Positions 24,359 to 32,288 of a stretch of DNA of 40,278 nucleotides are shown in pieces. The DNA is taken from NCBI GenBank assembly GCA_966128725.1, contig CBHYLN010000037.1, forward strand, positions 1 through 40,278, given 5' to 3'. The position numbers and the translations under genes are program-made. Positions within the stretch are counted from its first letter, which is position 1. The number at the start of each line of letters is the position of its first letter. Source of the DNA: JAFDZV01 sp966128725 (GTDB lineage: Bacteria > Bacteroidota > Ignavibacteria > OLB7). The notes beneath the pieces were generated by a model. That model saw nothing but the letters and a program-made list of their open reading frames with translations, made no database searches and was not told where the DNA came from.

Positions 24359-25066
24359 ATGCTGCGCGTCCAGAACCTGAACGTTTCGTACGGTGCCATC
24401 TCGGCGATCAAGGGGATATCATTCAATGTTCCCGAGGGCGCGATCGTTACGTTGATCGGCGCGAATGGCGCGGGCAAAACCACAACGCTCCGCACGGTTT
24501 CCGGGTTGGTGAAGGCCGCAGGCGGCACGATCACATTCAACGGTGAGGATATCACCAACCGCCCGCCGCACGAGATCGTGGCCCGTGGGTTGTGCCAGTC
24601 GCCGGAGGGCCGCATGATTTTCCCCGGCCTTACCGTGCGCGAGAACCTGATGATGGGCGCGTATCTGCGCAAGGATCGCGCCGGCATCGAGAAGGATCTG
24701 GAGTACGGGTTCTCCATCTTCCCGCGCCTGAAGGAGCGGATGAAACAGGCCGGCGGCACGCTCTCCGGCGGCGAACAACAGATGCTGGCGATCGCGCGCG
24801 CGCTGATGTCCAAGCCGAAGCTGCTGTTGCTGGACGAGCCCTCGCTGGGTATCGCTCCGCTGCTGGTGAAGCTGATATTCGAGAAGATCGTGGAGATCAA
24901 TCGCGACCTGGGCACAACCATCCTGCTGGTGGAGCAGAACGCCCACATGGCGCTGAACGTTGCCTCGTATGCGTACGTGCTGGAAACCGGCACCATCTCG
25001 CTGGAAGGGCCCGCCGCCGAGCTTGCCGCCAACGAAGAAGTTCAGAAGGCGTATCTGGGAATGTAG
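24359..25066 (+). CDS. livF: Branched-chain amino acid ABC transporter ATP-binding protein LivF
   Basis: 235 aa. Second ATPase of the transporter. It starts MLRVQNLNVSYGAISAIKGI, has Walker A GANGAGKTTTLRTVSGL, the LivF-specific LCQSPEGRMIFPGLTVRENL, signature GGTLSGGEQQMLAIARALM, Walker B LLLLDEPSLGIAPLLV and H-loop ILLVEQNAHMALNVASYAYV, and ends ELAANEEVQKAYLGM. With LivG it forms the nucleotide-binding pair under the LivH-LivM channel. Last gene of the liv operon; about 118 nt later an unrelated nuclease gene starts. Confidence 0.96.
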   Translation: MLRVQNLNVSYGAISAIKGISFNVPEGAIVTLIGANGAGKTTTLRTVSGLVKAAGGTITFNGEDITNRPPHEIVARGLCQSPEGRMIFPGLTVRENLMMGAYLRKDRAGIEKDLEYGFSIFPRLKERMKQAGGTLSGGEQQMLAIARALMSKPKLLLLDEPSLGIAPLLVKLIFEKIVEINRDLGTTILLVEQNAHMALNVASYAYVLETGTISLEGPAAELAANEEVQKAYLGM

Positions 25067-25183
25067 GGACCAAGCGGCGGAGGTTCGCGATTCCCACATC
25101 AGTATCTTCGCATGATCGGCAGGCTGGGAAGCGGTGGTTTCCGTGTGGTTTCGGCCGCCCGAACCTAAAAAGTTAGTGTAGTT

Positions 25184-26893
25184 ATGTCCGCCATCAACTT
25201 CAGTACTGCCAATCTTACGTTCCGTCAACTTCTAGGCAATGGGTTGACATACAACGTGCCGCAGTTCCAACGCGACTACAGTTGGGGGCAAGATGAATGG
25301 GACGACCTGTGGCAGGATCTTGAGGATATGCTTCAAACCGGAGGTGAGCCCGCGCATTACATGGGCTATCTGGTTCTGCGCTCAGAGGACGCGAAGACAT
25401 TTGACGTTATCGACGGACAACAACGGCTCACGACGCTCAGCCTGCTGGTGCTCGCTGTTCTCAAGAATCTGCAGGAGTTGATCGAGCACGGTATGGACTC
25501 GGAGAACAATGCCCGCCGGCTTGAGCAGTTGCGGAACACCTACATTGGCTACCTCGACCCGGTTACGCTGATACCACGATCGAAGCTTGCGCTGAATCGT
25601 AACAACGACGCCTATTATCGCGATTACCTTGTCCCTCTCGCCAAGCTCCCTCAACGCCGCCTGCGCAGCAGCGAACACCTGCTCCGCAAGGCATTCGAGT
25701 GGTTCGCCAAACGCGTGCGGGAAACATATGGCGTTCTACAGGACGGTATGGTGCTGGCGCGGTTCATCGACCAACTTTCCGACCGTCTGTTCTTTACCGT
25801 CATCACCGTAACCGACGAGCTCAATGCATTCAAGGTGTTTGAAACACTCAACGCTCGCGGTGTTCGGTTGTCGCCCACGGATCTTCTCAAGAACTACCTG
25901 TTTTCGATCGTGCATCGAGAGCATTCGCACAACAGCGAAATCGATGCGCTTGAACGCCGGTGGGAAGCAATGGTTGGCCAGCTGGGAAGCGAGAGCTTCC
26001 CGGGGTTCCTCCGGACACACTGGAACAGCCGACGACGATTCGTCCGTGAGGCCGATCTGTTCAAGACGATTCGAGCGGAGACCAGCGACAAGGGAGCGGT
26101 GTTCGAACTGCTACGGCAGATGGAACTGGACGTGCCGGTGTACGCGGCTCTTCCCAATCCGGAGGACGAGATCTGGGCCGTCAACCAACGTAAGTACGTT
26201 CGCGAGATGCGCATGTTTAGCGTTCGCCAGCCATGGCCATTGCTGCTTGCCGCACATCGCGCGCTGAGCGGCGAGGAGTACACCGAAGTGCTACGCGCAT
26301 GCAGCATCATCTCGTTCCGGTATAACGTTATCGGCGGCCTTGCGACAAATAGCCAAGAAGCCACCTATAACGCGGTTGCCCAACGGATCTCAAATGGCGA
26401 ACTCTCGAACGCGGCAAGCGTGATTCGCGCGCTTGCCCCGGTGTACATCGCGGACGAGCCATTTAAAAGCGCATTCGCGGAGAAGACGTTGCGCACGACG
26501 ATAGGACGCAACCGTAATGTGGCCCGTTATATACTGTTCGCTCTGGAACGGCACATCAGCGGTGGCGAATACGATGCAGACAGTGCAGCCTACTCTCTGG
26601 AGCATATTCTCCCGGAGAATCCAGGCGACAATTGGTCACAATTCTCCGAGGATGAAGCCGACGAGTTCGTGTACAGGCTTGGCAATTTTGCGTTGCTCGA
26701 ATCCGGCCCGAACCGAACAGTTGGCAACGCCTCATTCGAGACCAAACGCCAGGCATACGATGCGTCGCAGTTTACCACAACACGCACCATATCGACCGAC
26801 AACTCGGACTGGCGGAGCGACAGGATTGCCGTACGCCAACGTTGGATGGCCGCACAGGCGACCAGTATCTGGCGAATCGGCCAGCTCTCGTAA
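25184..26893 (+). CDS. DUF262 and DUF1524 (GmrSD-like) nuclease, probable defence protein
   Basis: 569 aa single-chain protein. The N-terminal DUF262 domain shows YNVPQFQRDYSWGQDEWDDL (23-42) and FDVIDGQQRLTTLSLLVLA, the (I/V)DGQQR signature near 77-81 of the ParB/Srx-like NTP-binding fold, then FFTVITVTDELNAFKVFETL and NARGVRLSPTDLLKNYLFS. The C-terminal DUF1524 has the HNH-like start YSLEHILPEN (His474) and RLGNFALLESGPNRTVGNAS then FETKRQAYD. In GmrSD this combination makes an NTP-dependent type IV restriction enzyme that cuts modified phage DNA. By analogy this is a likely anti-phage gene, but its target is unknown. It stands alone, with no methylase, between metabolic and export genes. 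Base composition looks somewhat less G+C-rich than its neighbours. Confidence 0.87.
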   Translation: MSAINFSTANLTFRQLLGNGLTYNVPQFQRDYSWGQDEWDDLWQDLEDMLQTGGEPAHYMGYLVLRSEDAKTFDVIDGQQRLTTLSLLVLAVLKNLQELIEHGMDSENNARRLEQLRNTYIGYLDPVTLIPRSKLALNRNNDAYYRDYLVPLAKLPQRRLRSSEHLLRKAFEWFAKRVRETYGVLQDGMVLARFIDQLSDRLFFTVITVTDELNAFKVFETLNARGVRLSPTDLLKNYLFSIVHREHSHNSEIDALERRWEAMVGQLGSESFPGFLRTHWNSRRRFVREADLFKTIRAETSDKGAVFELLRQMELDVPVYAALPNPEDEIWAVNQRKYVREMRMFSVRQPWPLLLAAHRALSGEEYTEVLRACSIISFRYNVIGGLATNSQEATYNAVAQRISNGELSNAASVIRALAPVYIADEPFKSAFAEKTLRTTIGRNRNVARYILFALERHISGGEYDADSAAYSLEHILPENPGDNWSQFSEDEADEFVYRLGNFALLESGPNRTVGNASFETKRQAYDASQFTTTRTISTDNSDWRSDRIAVRQRWMAAQATSIWRIGQLS

Positions 26894-26948
26894 TACGATG
26901 TGCCAACAGACGATGCTGCCGATCGCACACCCATCCACAAACACATCC

Positions 26949-27632
26949 ATGCCGAATATTAGGATTCGCTTGTTGCGCACACGACACTGTACACCAGCGC
27001 TGGCCGCGCTGTTGTTCGGGCTGGCGCTCCTCCCCGCCTGCAACAATCGCCCGGAACAACCGGCACAGCGCGCGGCTGATACCACGGCACAAGCGCCCGG
27101 TGCGGCGCCGGCATCACAAGCCACCCCGCCGCCGCCGATAGCGCCCGCCCCCGCCGACAGCGCACTACCGCCGGCCGAGGCCGCGCTTGCACCGCTGCGG
27201 CGCGCAATTCTGGCGGCCGAACGATTCGAGCTTGTGGAGCTGGGCGCGGCGCCGGATTCGGTGGAACCCGCCGGCACCGACATGGTGATGACATGGCCCG
27301 TTGTGCGCCTGGTGCCGGTGCCCGACAGCGCATCACGCGCCACGCTTCTGGCCGCGCTTACCAAGGGCATCGAAACCACCGACAAGCGTCGCGGCCTGGA
27401 TTGCTTCGAGCCCCGCCACGCAATCCGCGCGTTCAACGCGGGGCGGCGCATCGAGCTGCTGTTCAGCTTCAACTGCGGCCACGTTGTGGGCTTTGTCGAC
27501 AACGACAACCGGCTTGCGCTGGCGCTTGGCCCGCACGAGCCGCCAATCGTGGCCACGATGCTGGCCGGCAATGCCGCCGCGGCACGCACGGGCACATCGG
27601 CCCAGAAACCTAATTCCCCCGCGCATCCATGA
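26949..27632 (+). CDS. Putative lipoprotein of unknown function
   Basis: 227 aa from ATG 26949. The signal peptide ends with a lipobox, LLPAC (LALLPACNN), so the mature protein is likely lipid-anchored. A low-complexity Ala/Pro-rich linker (about 39-75) follows, then a compact domain of about 130 residues: LRRAILAAERFELVELGAAP, MVMTWPVVRLVPVPDSASRA, RGLDCFEPRHAIRAFN, and ELLFSFNCGHVVGFVDNDN. Two Cys residues in the last segments could form a disulfide. I do not recognise the domain. The stop overlaps the next start (ATGA), so it is coupled to the BNR protein gene. Confidence 0.7.
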   Translation: MPNIRIRLLRTRHCTPALAALLFGLALLPACNNRPEQPAQRAADTTAQAPGAAPASQATPPPPIAPAPADSALPPAEAALAPLRRAILAAERFELVELGAAPDSVEPAGTDMVMTWPVVRLVPVPDSASRATLLAALTKGIETTDKRRGLDCFEPRHAIRAFNAGRRIELLFSFNCGHVVGFVDNDNRLALALGPHEPPIVATMLAGNAAAARTGTSAQKPNSPAHP

Positions 27633-28930
27633 CCAGTTCTACAACGTCTCGCAGGCCGCATTGCCTACCGCGCGCCAGCCGTGCCAGGCTTGGTGTAATC
27701 CGTCCCCTGTCTCTTCTGCTGGTTGCGATTGTCGTGGGCATGGGCATTGTTGGCACTGCCCGGGCACAGGCCCCGGCCACAGGCGACTGGGAGGATCTTG
27801 GCGCCACCGCCGGCTCGGCGATCACGGCCATCGCATCCGACGGCACCGGCACGATTGTGCTGGGCACCGACACAAAGGGCATCCTGGTAACGTCGGACTT
27901 CGGCACAACCTGGAAGGCCGGCAACGCCGGGCTTGGGAACATGGTGATCTGCGGATTGCTGTTTGCCGCCAACAAGGAAGTGTTCGCCGCGAATGAAGGC
28001 GGTACGGTATACGCCTCCATGCAGCCGGCCAATGGATGGGCGCCGGCCAACAACGGGCTGGGCAATGCAAAGCTCCAGACCATTGTGAAGGCCCCGGTGG
28101 GCGGCGCGATCTACGCCGGCACATCGCAGGGAGTGTTCGGCTTCAACACGGTAACACGCGCCTGGACAAAACTGGGCACCACCGGCGTGATCTGGACGAT
28201 GACGATCGGCTACAACGGCGCCATCCTGGCCGCAACGCCGGATGCGGGGGCATTCCGCTCCACCGACGGCGGCGCCACCTGGAAAACAATCAACATCGGA
28301 ACCATCGGCGTGATATCGATGGCGGCAAGCCCGGACGGCTATGTGTACGCGGCTTCCAGCGGACTGTATCGCAGCGCGAATGGCGGTGTCGACTGGGCAT
28401 CAACATCGCTCGAGGCACCCTTCGTGTACTGTGTTGTTGTGGATAACGACGGCCGTGTATATGCATCCACGCCCGACGGCGTCTACCGCTCCGACGATCA
28501 CGGCGGCACATGGAACGATATCAGCACGAACTTGCAGGCAACCAGCATCCGCACGCTTGCGCTGGACCCAAGCGGCGCGTTGCTCGCGGGCTCCAGCACC
28601 GGACACCTGTACGCCAACGCCAGCCCCGCGACCTCGGCCGTTGCCGGGCCTGGAATAGCCGGCGAGGCACGGGGAATGCATCTTGGAGTTGTGCCCAATC
28701 TTGCCAGCACGGCGGCAACACTGCGCTTTAGTGTGCCGGCGGGCGCGCCCGCGACGATCGATCTGTTTGCTGTCACGGGCCGGCACGTGGCGCGTCTGTA
28801 CAGCGAAGCCGCTGCAGCGGAGCACGGCACGATCAGCATCGACGTGCGCAATCTGCCCAACGGGCAGTATTATTGTCGCCTGAGCGCCGGCGCCAGGGTT
28901 ATCCATGCTCCGCTTGTGGTTGTCCGTTAG
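27629..28930 (+). CDS. Secreted BNR-repeat protein with T9SS-type sorting domain
   Basis: 433 aa, coupled to the preceding lipoprotein gene. The signal peptide ends near GTARAQ. The mature part is a propeller-like series of repeats with Asp-box motifs: TSDFGTTWKA, STDGGATWKT, SANGGVDWAS and SDDHGGTWND, with strand patterns of the type GAILAATPDAGAFR and GRVYASTPDGVYR between them. The last 75 residues are a sorting-like domain (MHLGVVPNLASTAATLRFSV to LPNGQYYCRLSAGARVIH). It is probably an exported surface or extracellular protein. Related in layout to the 413-aa protein at 29802. Confidence 0.82.
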   Translation: MTSSTTSRRPHCLPRASRARLGVIRPLSLLLVAIVVGMGIVGTARAQAPATGDWEDLGATAGSAITAIASDGTGTIVLGTDTKGILVTSDFGTTWKAGNAGLGNMVICGLLFAANKEVFAANEGGTVYASMQPANGWAPANNGLGNAKLQTIVKAPVGGAIYAGTSQGVFGFNTVTRAWTKLGTTGVIWTMTIGYNGAILAATPDAGAFRSTDGGATWKTINIGTIGVISMAASPDGYVYAASSGLYRSANGGVDWASTSLEAPFVYCVVVDNDGRVYASTPDGVYRSDDHGGTWNDISTNLQATSIRTLALDPSGALLAGSSTGHLYANASPATSAVAGPGIAGEARGMHLGVVPNLASTAATLRFSVPAGAPATIDLFAVTGRHVARLYSEAAAAEHGTISIDVRNLPNGQYYCRLSAGARVIHAPLVVVR

Positions 28931-29000
28931 GCGCGCTGCAACAGGGCACGGCCAATCCCCGGACCCGAATCCGGCTTACGGCAGTTTCCGGTTTTAAACG

Positions 29001-29765
29001 ATGACATCAGCAACATCAACGATATCAGCGCTGCCGCTTACCGCGCGCGAGCGCATCGAACGCGCCAAGGCAGGCCAGCGCATCGCGGTGGTAATCCCGG
29101 CATTCAACGAGGACACATCCATCCTTCGCGTGCTGGAGGACATCCCCACGGGCCTTGTGGACGAGGTTGTGGTGGTGGATAATCGCAGCACGGACCAGAC
29201 CGCATCGATCGCCCGCGCCGCGGGCGCAACGGTGTTGTTCGAGCCCCGACGCGGCTACGGCTCGGCCTGCCTTACCGGCGTGGCGTATGTGCTTGCCCGC
29301 AATTACGACATCGTGGTGTTTCTGGACGCCGATTACTCGGACCACCCGGAGGAGATGACGTTGCTGGTGGAGCAGGTGACGCTTCAGGGCAACGAGATGG
29401 TGATCGGTTCGCGATCGGCTGGCAACCTGCAGGAAGGCGCGATGCCGCCGCATGCGCGGTTCGGCAACTGGCTGGCCACAACGTTGATCCGGCTGATCTG
29501 GCGCGCCCGGTTTACGGACCTTGGCCCGTTCCGCGCCATCACGGCGAACGCGCTGCGACGCATCGGGATGAAGGACACGAACTACGGCTGGACCGTGGAG
29601 ATGCAGATCAAAGCCGCGCGCATGAAGCTGCGACATACGGAAGTGCCGGTCTCCTATCGCAAGCGCATCGGCGTCTCGAAAATCACCGGCTCGATTATCG
29701 GCTCGGCGCGGGCCGGCTACAAGATTCTCTGGACCATCGCGCGGTATGGCATTGGGCGGCGCTGA
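29001..29765 (+). CDS. Glycosyltransferase family 2
   Basis: 254 aa, GT-A fold: RIAVVIPAFNEDTSILRVLE (about 27-46), EVVVVDNRSTDQTASIARAA, RRGYGSACLTGV, and the metal-binding DxD-type VFLDADYSDHPEEM (about 108-121). Then MVIGSRSAGNLQEGAM and ARFTDLGPFRAITANAL, characteristic of dolichyl-phosphate-mannose-synthase-like family members that use a polyprenyl phosphate or lipid acceptor. No C-terminal membrane helices are evident, so it is probably peripheral. It sits between two BNR/sorting-domain genes, which allows, but does not prove, a role in decorating exported proteins. Confidence 0.88.
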   Translation: MTSATSTISALPLTARERIERAKAGQRIAVVIPAFNEDTSILRVLEDIPTGLVDEVVVVDNRSTDQTASIARAAGATVLFEPRRGYGSACLTGVAYVLARNYDIVVFLDADYSDHPEEMTLLVEQVTLQGNEMVIGSRSAGNLQEGAMPPHARFGNWLATTLIRLIWRARFTDLGPFRAITANALRRIGMKDTNYGWTVEMQIKAARMKLRHTEVPVSYRKRIGVSKITGSIIGSARAGYKILWTIARYGIGRR

Positions 29766-29801
29766 GTGCCGGCCTGTGCGCGCTTTTTGGGAATCACCTT
29801 T

Positions 29802-31043
29802 ATGCACAAGTCAATGCGCCTCAGTCGTGTATTTCCCACGCTGTTACTGGCAACGCTGATCACGACGTTCACAGCGTCGGCTCAGGTATACCGATGGACG
29901 GTCGATTCCACACTTCCATCCCGCGGCCAGTATATCCTGTGTATCACGGAACTTCCATCGGGCCATGTGCTTGTTGGTATCGACTCGGTTGGCATTTTCT
30001 CACAGCGGCCGAATGACAGTGAATGGCACTCGCTTCATTGGCCGGATTCATCCAAGCCGCCATACGCAATTCACGTTCTTTCGCAGGACTCATTCCTTAT
30101 CGGTACTGATTTCTGGGGCTTGTACGCTACGGACGATGGCGGCATCACCTGGCAGGCAATCGCCAATACCGAGCTGATTGAACTTTGCTACATGTTGCTT
30201 GATGATGGGCGCCGATTGTACGCACCCTCGGCACATGGCATATTTACATCCGACGACCGAGGCAAACATTGGAAAGCCCTCGAGCACTCCGGGCAAGTGT
30301 TCCAGGTGGTTGATCTTGGCTCTGTCTTGATTGGGACTGGCCTTCACCCGAGTAGTAGTGGGAAATATACAGGTCAGGTGATTCGCTCATACGATCGCGG
30401 GAATTCCTGGATCGCCACACCCGTCGACAGCGTGGTTGCAACGATTGCGACACAGGCGAACGGTACGATCGTGATCGGTGGAATAGGCATCAGCGGTCGC
30501 TCCATGGACTCCGGGATCAATTGGACATGGTGGACGCATCCGGATACGTTGTTCACGAGATTGCTGGCCGACTCGGATTTCGTGTGGGCCGCAACCACTC
30601 ATGGCCTGCTCGTGTCGCGGGATGATGGCATGACATGGCAACCTGCCGAGGGCGGCCCGACCGATCCCGTGGTGGGGCTGTGCAAAACCTCTTCTGGAAA
30701 CATGTACGCCGGGACCTCCACCGGTGTATTATGGGTCGGGCCCCCCCCGACCCTGGCTCGTGTGAGGCGTGCTGATGCGCCGCAGACGTTGGAAATTCGA
30801 TGTATCCCGGTTCCAGCCAAACAGTCTGTGACGATCCATCTACCTAACGGCATACATGCTCCCACATTGTTGACGGTAACCGACGCAATCGGCAATTCAG
30901 TAGCGCAAATTCCGGTGGAAGGACGTGAACCGAGGACGATCTGGGATTGCTCCGCTGTTCCTAATGGCATATACAATGTTCACGGTGTTGCTGGTGACCG
31001 CGTACTCCGTGGTCGTGTTGTCGTGCACCATGCCAATCGATAA
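29802..31043 (+). CDS. Secreted BNR-repeat protein with T9SS-type sorting domain
   Basis: 413 aa from ATG 29802 (a GTG at 29766 is less likely). The signal peptide ends at TFTASAQ. Asp-box motifs: TDDGGITWQA, TSDDRGKHWKA, SYDRGNSWIA, SMDSGINWTW and SRDDGMTWQP. The C-terminus (IRCIPVPAKQSVTIHLPNG, VPNGIYNVHGVAGDRVLRGR) resembles a sorting domain. It is the same protein type as the gene at 27629 but not closely similar over its length. Its codon use is less G+C-biased than its neighbours, which hints at a different history. Function unknown. Confidence 0.8.
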   Translation: MHKSMRLSRVFPTLLLATLITTFTASAQVYRWTVDSTLPSRGQYILCITELPSGHVLVGIDSVGIFSQRPNDSEWHSLHWPDSSKPPYAIHVLSQDSFLIGTDFWGLYATDDGGITWQAIANTELIELCYMLLDDGRRLYAPSAHGIFTSDDRGKHWKALEHSGQVFQVVDLGSVLIGTGLHPSSSGKYTGQVIRSYDRGNSWIATPVDSVVATIATQANGTIVIGGIGISGRSMDSGINWTWWTHPDTLFTRLLADSDFVWAATTHGLLVSRDDGMTWQPAEGGPTDPVVGLCKTSSGNMYAGTSTGVLWVGPPPTLARVRRADAPQTLEIRCIPVPAKQSVTIHLPNGIHAPTLLTVTDAIGNSVAQIPVEGREPRTIWDCSAVPNGIYNVHGVAGDRVLRGRVVVHHANR

Positions 31044-31138
31044 CAGAACCTGACGGAACACTTCGATTGCGCTCCACGGGTAATCGAACACCTGCCCACT
31101 CCGCAATCACGGTATCGAACAACAAGATCCGCAAACCC

Positions 31139-31696
31139 ATGATCACACGTACCGCTCTCGCTGCTGCCCTGCTTCTGTTTATCGCCGTGCTGCCGGCATC
31201 CACCAACCCGCGCCCGCATTTCGGTGAGCGCCGCATGGGCATCTACATCGTGAACCTTAGCGGCAACGCCCACGACCCGATGCTGGATGCGATCATCGCG
31301 GATTTGCTGAAGGATGGCTGCTGGGCTCGGAAGTGTACCAACGACGAGGAATCACTTTCCTACGGACTGCGCAGCGATCTGCCCGCGAATATTTCGGTAG
31401 CCCAGGTGCGCGCAGCCGTCAATGGGGACGGGGCCATGAAGCTTATCATGCAACGCGCCGCATCGGATTACAGCAATACCGATGGCTACTTCTGGTCGCC
31501 GGATGGTTTCCTGATATTCGATCGGACTGCAAATGGCAAAACCGTGCAATTGGTGGGCATTGGTATCGGAAAGCAATTGAAGCGCGGCGCGCCGGCACGT
31601 GCGGTAGTGACAATACCAACAACGGGAAACGCGGCGGCACGGGCAAAGGCACTGAAGGCAGCTCTGAAGCCGATCTGGGGTCAGTTCGTGCCGTAG
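31139..31696 (+). CDS. Hypothetical secreted protein
   Basis: 185 aa from ATG 31139 (MITRTALAAALLLFIAVLP, a signal peptide). The mature part, about 165 residues, contains MGIYIVNLSGNAHDPMLDAI, a Cys pair in DGCWARKC, TDGYFWSPDGFLIFDRTANG, and an Ala-rich basic end. It is not a family I recognise. A longer upstream frame to 31067 is less likely because the signal peptide would no longer be N-terminal. It is the last gene before the structured gene-free stretch. Confidence 0.65.
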   Translation: MITRTALAAALLLFIAVLPASTNPRPHFGERRMGIYIVNLSGNAHDPMLDAIIADLLKDGCWARKCTNDEESLSYGLRSDLPANISVAQVRAAVNGDGAMKLIMQRAASDYSNTDGYFWSPDGFLIFDRTANGKTVQLVGIGIGKQLKRGAPARAVVTIPTTGNAAARAKALKAALKPIWGQFVP

Positions 31697-31762
31697 CCGG
31701 CAGCCCGAACCGTATGCGATGATTGGCCATAAGCCGAACGCCATACCGATCACGATTTTTCA

Positions 31763-31798
31763 TTCGGATGCGCGCGGAGGAAATCGCGCGCATCCGAA
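31763..31798. terminator. Long perfect hairpin downstream of the secreted-protein gene
   Basis: TTCGGATGCGCGC (31763-31775) and GCGCGCATCCGAA (31786-31798) pair over 13 bp with a 10-nt loop, 67 nt after the stop at 31696. T-rich sequence (TTTTTCATT) lies just before the stem on the plus strand, so the minus strand has stem then AATGAAAAATC; neither strand shows a classic T tract after the stem. Confidence 0.5.
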
Positions 31799-31857
31799 TC
31801 CGAACCGAATTGACGATACCTGCCGTACCGGCGTTGGGGTTGGCATGCCCATAAAAC

Positions 31858-32090
31858 GGAACTGGGCGCCCCGATAATTCGGGACGCCCACGGTGAGGGA
31901 GATACCGTCGTTCCAGCCATGAGCTCGGGGAAAGCTCATGAACGATGGCTGCAAGCGCCAGCCCCTGCGACTCTTCGGGCCGGCATGCCGCGCTACCTGA
32001 CTGTAAGCAGCGTCGCGGCGCATGCGATTGCGCAACCTATCGCTCCCCTGATTCTCCTACAAGCATAATTCGCCCACCACTCGTAGTGGT
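31858..32090. ncRNA. Candidate structured RNA region (unassigned)
   Basis: This lies in a gene-free stretch of about 590 bp. GGAAC (31858-31862) pairs with GTTCC (31910-31914) and encloses two hairpins: GGGCGCCCCGA/TCGGGACGCCC (31864-31889; 11 bp, one mismatch, TAAT loop) and ACGGT/ACCGT (31890-31908). A nested pair follows: CAGCCAT (31914-31920) with ATGGCTG (31945-31951) around ATGAGCT (31919-31925) with AGCTCAT (31933-31939); the two stems share bases and are alternatives at their junction. Then the palindrome CGGCATGCCG (31981-31990) and the hairpin ACCACT/AGTGGT (32076-32090). No coding pattern or known RNA family was recognised. Strand is undetermined, but the downstream terminator at 32207 faces plus. 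Confidence 0.3.
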
Positions 32091-32206
32091 AACGCTAGAC
32101 ACGCTTCATTTGCCCAATAGTGCGGAGTTCGAACCGTAACTGTATATTGCGACGCACTCACTCCATACTCCCCGCAATCAATTCAACAATCGGCGCCACG
32201 ATGCCT

Positions 32207-32227
32207 CGCCGTCGTTACGGCGTTTTT
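32207..32227 (+). terminator. Intrinsic terminator or attenuator
   Basis: CGCCGT (32207-32212), CGTT loop, ACGGCG (32217-32222) and TTTTT (32223-32227): a compact plus-strand rho-independent terminator, 61 nt before the ATG of the CpXC-protease gene. It could end a transcript from the structured region, or act as an attenuator: GGCG at 32192-32195 could pair with CGCC at 32207-32210 and break the stem. Confidence 0.7.
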
Positions 32228-32288
32228 CCAGGTTGACGTTTCCTTATTCTCCTCCTATTCCAACCATCATGTACCAAGACACACAATC

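Noticed and set aside
31760..32035. 91-codon minus-strand ORF in the structured region
   Set aside because: Low-quality composition, no family features, and it crosses several stem-loops.
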